From: Spongilla lacustris
Lineage: Eukaryota > Porifera > Demospongiae > Spongillida > Spongillidae
NCBI GenBank assembly: GCA_949361645.1
Contig: OX442419.1
Location: 10,260,351-10,324,350, forward strand
Length of the DNA stretch: 64,000 nt
Reading direction: 5' to 3'
Shown here: positions 58,837 through 64,000 of the stretch, piece after piece
How positions within the stretch are numbered: position 1 is the stretch's first letter
How the letters are laid out: each line of letters opens with the position of its first letter
Notes under the pieces: model-generated
Told to the model about the DNA's origin: nothing
What the model saw: the letters and a program-made list of their open reading frames with translations, nothing else
The model's database searches: none
Made by a program: the position numbers and the translations under genes

Positions 58837-60014
58837 TAGCTAGCACAACACTACACCACTTGGCAACATATCCATGAGATATGGCACACACTTTTCAACA
58901 CACACAGTCACATACACCCACCTATTCGGAGTGGTTCACCCCCATCCTGGTGGGATGGTGTTCTGTTTTCCATCACCTTTGCAGCTTGAATGAGCAGCAC
59001 CTGATTTGCTCTAGTGGGACCACGCAATTGTGGAGGTCATTCCCGTTACCATTGTCGGCATTGAACAAAACTCACTTATAAATGGTCCTACCAACAGGTC
59101 ATCTATGACAGCTTGCTTACATGAGGGTGGGGGGCGCAAATATAGTGTTACTCTCGTTGTATGTTAGGTAGCTCACCTGTATACGTCACCCATGGCCAAC
59201 CAATGCCAACTTCTTTGGCCTTATTAGCGACGGCCAGTTGCATGCAGTGGTTTCCCACCTTCACGCTATCCTTCTTACTGCCTTCATGCTAGCCTATCGA
59301 TCCTTCTTACTTTTGCGATCGGCTTAACCCGTTCAATTGTCCTTTTTTTTTTCACGTGAACGGTCTTTCGGAGCTTCGATCATCGCGCGACTCGTCAGCA
59401 CAACCACACGTACAACTGTCAGTGTCATAATTTAACTGGCAATATTCTTGCACTATTCTTTTCTCTTGGCGATCGACGTGACTGCAGCTAGCTGCATACA
59501 CTCGCCAGAAACACGTGTTCAACCACAAGTTTATTCTGGATCTCCACTTTATGGTTTCCAAGGGCCGATAAAATCTGTTGTGGGCTATTGCTAACAAAAC
59601 TAAGTTGCTAAAGATCGAATTTGTGTCAAGCATAACTCCGCTTACGAAAATAATAAAACAAATCCGACTCGGCAGTAAGTTTATAACTTGGTGGTTCTAG
59701 TGCTTCCGCATAACGGCTAGTCATTCATTTTTATTATGATCTATATATACCATATGTATATACTGGGTATCTTAAGCTTGTTCCACCCATTGTTATTTAA
59801 CCTTTTTAATTTTAATGCTTCAAATATAAATATACAGGTAAATATAAATTGCACACAAAGAATGCATTAAACAGATACTGACGGAACTTTGGCTTCTGCC
59901 ACAGCTAGATCTATTGCATTGAATCTGAATGCTCGCCCTTGTGAGGAAGAGCGCAGAAGAGAGGAACTAAGACAGTATTAAAAATCCCTGATATGAACAC
60001 AGCCGGATGTATGT
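58837..60014. other. Intergenic sequence upstream of the kelch gene
   Basis: No exon recognised. A minus-strand open frame at 59633-59352 (93 codons) shows no known motif and is probably chance. Confidence 0.45.
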
Positions 60015-60167
60015 TGCGCATGCGCAGATTTCCGTAAAAGGAAGAGGCGCTGACGTCTGTTCATTCTGAGCAGTTGTCATTATCGTTGTTAGGTGGAAGC
60101 TTTGTAGAGTGTTATAGACCTTTGTTTGTATTTGTTGTAGACCTTATTTGTCAGTGGAAATTGTGAG
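60015..60167 (+). promoter_or_regulatory. Promoter and non-coding first exon of the kelch gene
   Basis: A perfect NRF1 consensus palindrome, tgcgcatgcgca, lies at 60015-60026, and a CRE-like tgacgtc near 60051. Untranslated sequence then runs to a good donor, GAG|GTGAGTG, at 60167/60168. It would splice to the acceptor ttctttag at 60897, ten bases before the ATG at 60907. Confidence 0.5.
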
Positions 60168-60906
60168 GTGAGTGTTTCTGGGTTTCTGTCTTCTGCTAGC
60201 AAGTTTGTGCCTGTAGCTAAACCTTTGGTACGAAGCCTTTTGGTTGTGTACGGGGAAAAGAAAGCGAGAATGAGAAAGACGACTATTTTGTTGTGGGTAG
60301 TGATAGGAGAGCAGTTTCTGGTTGTGTTGTTGTGGTGTAGGAGGTCCCCGCAGCTACCCAAGGTGTGTGGGAGGGCAGTAGTGGTGTGTGCGTATCAACG
60401 TTATAGGCCTAGCTGCAAATGCTTATATAGAGAAGCCAACAGGTCTACGCCTTCCTTTTCCACCTAGTGAAATTGTAAGTAACATATTTAGGTATGTGCG
60501 AAGGAGTAGACACGAGCTGCAATCAAACGTAGGCTAACGTTATACCACATAGCCGAGGAAAGGCTAGTACAGCCTTGCCATTAGCAAAAAGATCACTTCC
60601 CATTAGCCTGAGGTGGCCAGCCTCGCTATTAGGCATAGCTAGAAAGCCTCTTGGTGCGAGGTAGCCAATATGGCCTAGTGTAGTGCTCGAAATGATCTGT
60701 TTTGGATGTCCCCGTTGGGCCATAAGAGGCATCCTTACCTGTGGCCATGAAGCAGGTAGCCGTTGGTAGTGTGCGATGTAGTAAAGAGAAGCGTGAAGTG
60801 TGTGTGGTGTGGACCTGTTGTGCGTACGAGCTAGCTAGGTCCCCAAACGAAGGTGGTGCTGTCTGTGAATTAACTATTAATAATCTCTTTTCTTTAGAAC
60901 ATAAAA

Positions 60907-61865
60907 ATGTTTCATTTCGAAACTTGTGAAAATGTTCCAGTGCAAGGTGGTCGAGGAGGGTGGGGTAGTGGTCTGGTGGAGGTGGAGGGTAGGGTTGTGT
61001 GGGGACGAGGAGGAGGAGGAGAAGTGTACAGGCTAGAGGAGAAGGATAAGTGGAAGAGATGGACTGGTGGTGTTGAGTATGGGGCCACACTAGGAGTGTG
61101 TGGTGGAAGGTTAGTGGCAGTAGGAGGTTGGAAGGGTGTTGTGTGTAGTAAGAAGGTGATGGTGTGGAGAGGAGGGAGGTGGTCCCTCATGTCAGACATG
61201 TTGGTAGGGTGTATGAGGTCCTGTGTAGTTAGTGTTGGTGGAGGTGGTCTGGTGGTGATGGGAGGGCTAGGTGGTGGGGGCAAGTACTTGGCTGATGTCC
61301 AAGTGTTTGATGGGAAGACACAGACCTGGCACTTTGGACCATCACTACCTAAGGGATGTGCGGCCATGTCAGCAGTGGTGCATGGAGACCTGGTCTTCGT
61401 GATGGGAGGTTGGGGCATGGACACAGCTGTGTGGTGTGCCAACATCAATGACCTGGTGAGCCACTGAGCATTGTGTAGCATCTCTGTCCCTTTGTTTAGC
61501 GTGTGTGTAGCTGACCCGTGGGACACACACACCACGCACCTAGCGCGTGGACGCTTCCTGCAACACACGCACGCTCAGCGTGGTCCTACATACACGCACA
61601 CGTGTGCGCACACGTCGCGCGCGTCCACACCACACACACAGTGTGGACGCTCGCTGTAGTAGCTCTACTGGTGGAGACGCACACACACGCACAAGCGTCT
61701 CCATCGTGTGCACACCATGCACACGACGTTAGAGCTGTGTAGTTGATGTGTGGTGTGTGCTTCACACATGGGCACACCAATGATGTCCACACATGCACAC
61801 TATGTGTACCCAGTGGTGCACACATCCACATGACTGCTTGTACATCACTCATCTTTAATGTGCAT

Positions 61866-61908
<43 letters not shown>

Positions 61909-62214
61909 TTGCTGTACAGTCACAAGAAGACACACAGCAATCTACCTGGAGAGAGCTACCAGATGTACCATACTACCATTCAGCTGTATGTGTGGTTGAT
62001 GGTGTGCTCCTTGCCATTGGAGGACAAGAGGAGGGCAGTTATGTATCAAAGAAGATCTCTGCCATCTATGCCCTCCACCCTGTTGATCAGAAGTGGCAGC
62101 ATGTTGGAGACATGCCATTTGAGCTTTCCTATGTAGACACTCAACTGCTGTCAGGAGGAAGGCTGTTGGTGGTTGATGGGGACAGTCAGAGGGTCTTGAG
62201 GGTCACTGCGGGAG
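60907..62214 (+). CDS. Kelch-repeat beta-propeller protein (5' part)
   Basis: Exons 60907-61455 (183 codons) and 61908-62214, joined in phase 0; the second ends in phase 1 at GGAG|GTAAGC. Kelch blades are seen as repeated hydrophobic strands with the GG pair and following W/Y: GGRLVAVGGWKG, GGLVVMGGLGG, GDLVFVMGGWG, DGVLLAIGGQEEG, with W in the next strand (KWKRWTGG, TWHFGPSLP, TWRELPDVP, KWQHVGDMP). About five blades are visible. No BTB domain precedes them, so it is not a classical KLHL ubiquitin-ligase adaptor. The 3' end is unclear: a P-loop GTPase begins at 63190 on the same strand, but the direct join is out of phase, so either a linking exon was missed or these are two genes. Confidence 0.7.
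61500..61905. repeat. Hairpin-rich kelch intron 1 with terminal (CA)n
   Basis: gcgtccacac (61621-61630) and gtgtggacgc (61641-61650) form a perfect 10-bp stem. ggagacgc (61673-61680) and gcgtctcc (61695-61702) form a second. A (CA)n of about 18 units then runs straight into the acceptor cacacag at 61907. Confidence 0.75.
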
Positions 62215-62314
62215 GTAAGCCATGCAAGTGTTATGGTCAGTACTACAAACCAGACTGTTTTCAGGTCTGGCTATGGTCTTCCCTAGTCTTTTGAACACAG
62301 TGAAGACAGATGAC

Positions 62315-62605
62315 AGGTGTGTGAATGGTTGGGGTGTACCTGTGGGGGTGTTGATGGTGGTCATGTGTACCTGTGGGGGTGTTGATGGTGGTCATGTGTA
62401 CCTGTGGGGGTGTTGATGGTGGTCATGTGTACCTGTGGGGTGTTGATGGTGGTCATGTGTACCTGTGGGGTGTTGATGGTGGTCATGTGTACCTGTGGGG
62501 TGTTGATGGTGGTCATGTATACCTGTGGGGGTGTTGATGGTGGTCATGTGTGCCTGAGGAGGTGTTGATGGTGGTCATGTGTACCTGTGGGTGTTGATGG
62601 TGGTC
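62315..62605. repeat. 30-bp minisatellite
   Basis: About nine copies of a 29-31-bp unit (tgtgtacctgtgggggtgtt plus gatggtggtca). Confidence 0.93.
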
Positions 62606-63010
62606 ATATGTAACTGGCATGCTAAAGGGGTTGACTTCCAGGTGACTTTTGTTCTGGCGACTAGTCCCAATTGTTGCATTCTTTGGTCAAATAGAGAGAT
62701 TTGTCTTAATAGACCACCTTTCTCATCTGGGCAACAAGTCACCATAAAGAGATATTTGCTGATAAGTGGCCTGGAAATTGACCTGTGTATGCTGGCCTTT
62801 AGAATACTGATTTTACAACAGTGCACATGTGTGTTCCTTCACTAGGGTGAGGGTAGGTCACACCAGAATGGGGGGGAGGGGGGCCCAGGCCATCCATTTA
62901 GACCTCTCTGTAGTTACAAGTACTATGTTTTAGGGGAGCATTCCATTGAGGCAGTAATGGTTGCTTGAGTTACTATTAGTAGGTACAGCTCTTCAAACAT
63001 CCTGGTGTGT
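62606..63010. other. Sequence between kelch and GTPase exons
   Basis: I searched for a linking exon that enters in phase 1 and leaves in phase 2 and found none convincing. It may hold a small exon or the boundary between two genes. Confidence 0.4.
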
Positions 63011-63011
63011 T

Positions 63012-63012
<1 letters not shown>

Positions 63013-63095
<83 letters not shown>
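63013..63095. repeat. (GT)n microsatellite
   Basis: About 40 uninterrupted GT units, 95 bp before the GTPase exon acceptor. Confidence 0.98.
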
Positions 63096-63098
<3 letters not shown>

Positions 63099-63189
63099 AA
63101 AGTTATTCTATGAGGTACCCCACAGTTCAGTATACGGGCTATGGCTAGCTTTATACCTTTTACATATGTGATTTGATACCTTCATTCAG

Positions 63190-64000
63190 GAGGCTCTATG
63201 AGGAGGCCATGACCAAGGGATATGTGGAAACTTCAGTGACCAAGTGTCTCATCCTTGGAGCTGCTGGTGTTGGCAAGACTCACCTCAAACACCTCCTTCT
63301 CAAGAAGGACCATCCAAAGCAACGTGTCAGTACAGGACTGGCTGACAACCCTGTTAGAGCCATCTCCTTCACACTGGCTGGTGTGGGTGGACAAGAGGAG
63401 GATGACTGGTTTGTGGTTGAAGATGACCAGGCACTGATGAGTGTTATTGGAGGAACCATCAAAGGTGGTGTATCCATGACACCATCATTGGCTGATGTGG
63501 TGAGCACTCTCCCAAAGATGGCCATAGACCCTTCCAATGTACCCAGTGATGGAGCTGTTGGTCCCACCCCTGCTGGTGTGAACATCACCAAGGATACCAC
63601 CCATCCTGAACAGAGCAGGACTGCAGATATAGAGGATGAGCTGGTTTATCACATCAACCAATCCTCAGGTAAGAGCAGCAGGCCTTGTTATTTGCTTGTA
63701 TCAACCCTAAATCTCTCTCTGTAGATAACAAGAAGCTGTTTGGTGTGAAGTGGATCCAGTTCATTGACAGTGGTGGTCAGCTGCAATACCATGACATCCT
63801 TCCATTGTTCATTCAAGATCCCATGGTAACAATATTTGTACTGAAGCTGTCAGAAGAGCTATCACATCACCCCACCATTGAGTACTATGGAGCAGATGGC
63901 AAGCCTGTTGGTAAACCATATCGATCATCTCTCTCTCATAAACAGATCCTTCAACACTGTCTTGGAGCAATTCACTCACAGGATGCTCATCCTCTGATCA
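63190..64000 (+). CDS. P-loop GTPase domain protein (Roc-like), truncated by window end
   Basis: Exons 63190-63668 and 63725 to beyond 64000, phases agree (G|AT makes D). The first exon opens RLYEEAMTKGYVETSVTKC. It then has a Walker A/G1 motif GAAGVGKT (about residues 28-35). The second exon has WIQFIDSGGQLQYHDILPLF, where DSGGQ is the G3 (DxxG) motif of Ras/Roc-type GTPases, followed by a FVLKLSEEL strand. The long insert between G1 and G3 is characteristic of large regulatory GTPases rather than small Ras proteins. Such GTPase modules, often with death or leucine-rich domains, are expanded in sponges, as far as I recall. Whether it shares a transcript with the kelch exons is open. The C-terminal part lies outside the window. 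Confidence 0.7.

Noticed and set aside
59352..59633. 93-codon minus-strand open frame
   Set aside because: No recognisable domain, splice context or repeat support; reported only as an unassigned region.

Overview
The window is animal (metazoan) genomic DNA, most likely from a sponge. Genes are split by short GT-AG introns, many of them 50-100 bp, and lie close together on both strands. The reconstructed proteins are clear orthologues of human ones: calumenin/reticulocalbin, NAP1L1, PTDSS2, PARG, SPAG6 and a two-finger GATA factor. The right end also carries a death-domain protein, a kelch propeller and a P-loop GTPase of a style I associate with expanded sponge (Amphimedon-like) families. 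Species assignment is inference. There is no prokaryotic gene organisation, rRNA, or tRNA that I could recognise.

Layout. 0.2-4.9 kb: calumenin-like gene (-), with a 25-bp minisatellite filling one intron and a foldback transposon in another. 4.9-10.7 kb: gene-poor block of minisatellites, the largest a 2.9-kb array of a 28-bp unit. 10.7-12.2 kb: C2H2 zinc-finger gene (-). 12.3-14.6 kb: NAP1 (-, 15 exons). 14.85-25.7 kb: PTDSS2 (+, 9 exons), divergent from NAP1 and with one 7.1-kb intron made almost wholly of repeats. 25.8-27.8 kb: PARG (-), tail-to-tail with PTDSS2. 27.9-35.8 kb: SPAG6 (+, 14 exons), head-to-head with PARG over 106 bp that hold an RFX X-box-like motif. 36.6-40.3 kb: GATA factor (-). 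40.3-53.7 kb: gene desert with MITE-like elements and two giant back-to-back minisatellites (24-bp unit, 3.3 kb; 13-bp unit, 4.7 kb). 53.7-60 kb: broken retroelement integrase, a two-exon death-domain gene piece (-), a hAT-type MITE with perfect 8-bp target duplication, and other inverted repeats. 60-64 kb: kelch-propeller exons followed by P-loop GTPase exons that run off the end of the window.

The gene models were checked by exon phase. Calumenin (319 aa), NAP1 (368 aa), PTDSS2 (432 aa), PARG (630 aa), SPAG6 (509 aa, the length I recall for the human protein) and GATA (532 aa) all join in frame from ATG to stop.

The most striking pattern is the relation between tandem repeats and splice sites. 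In at least eight introns the repeat unit contains, or starts within a few bases of, the 5' splice site, so the donor itself has been multiplied. Many acceptors are embedded in expanded C/T-rich arrays. One 3.3-kb array is enclosed by inverted repeats as if carried by a transposon. SPAG6 has three introns whose frame requires a GC donor, each reading G|GCATG. Tandem repeats make up roughly a third of the window by eye.
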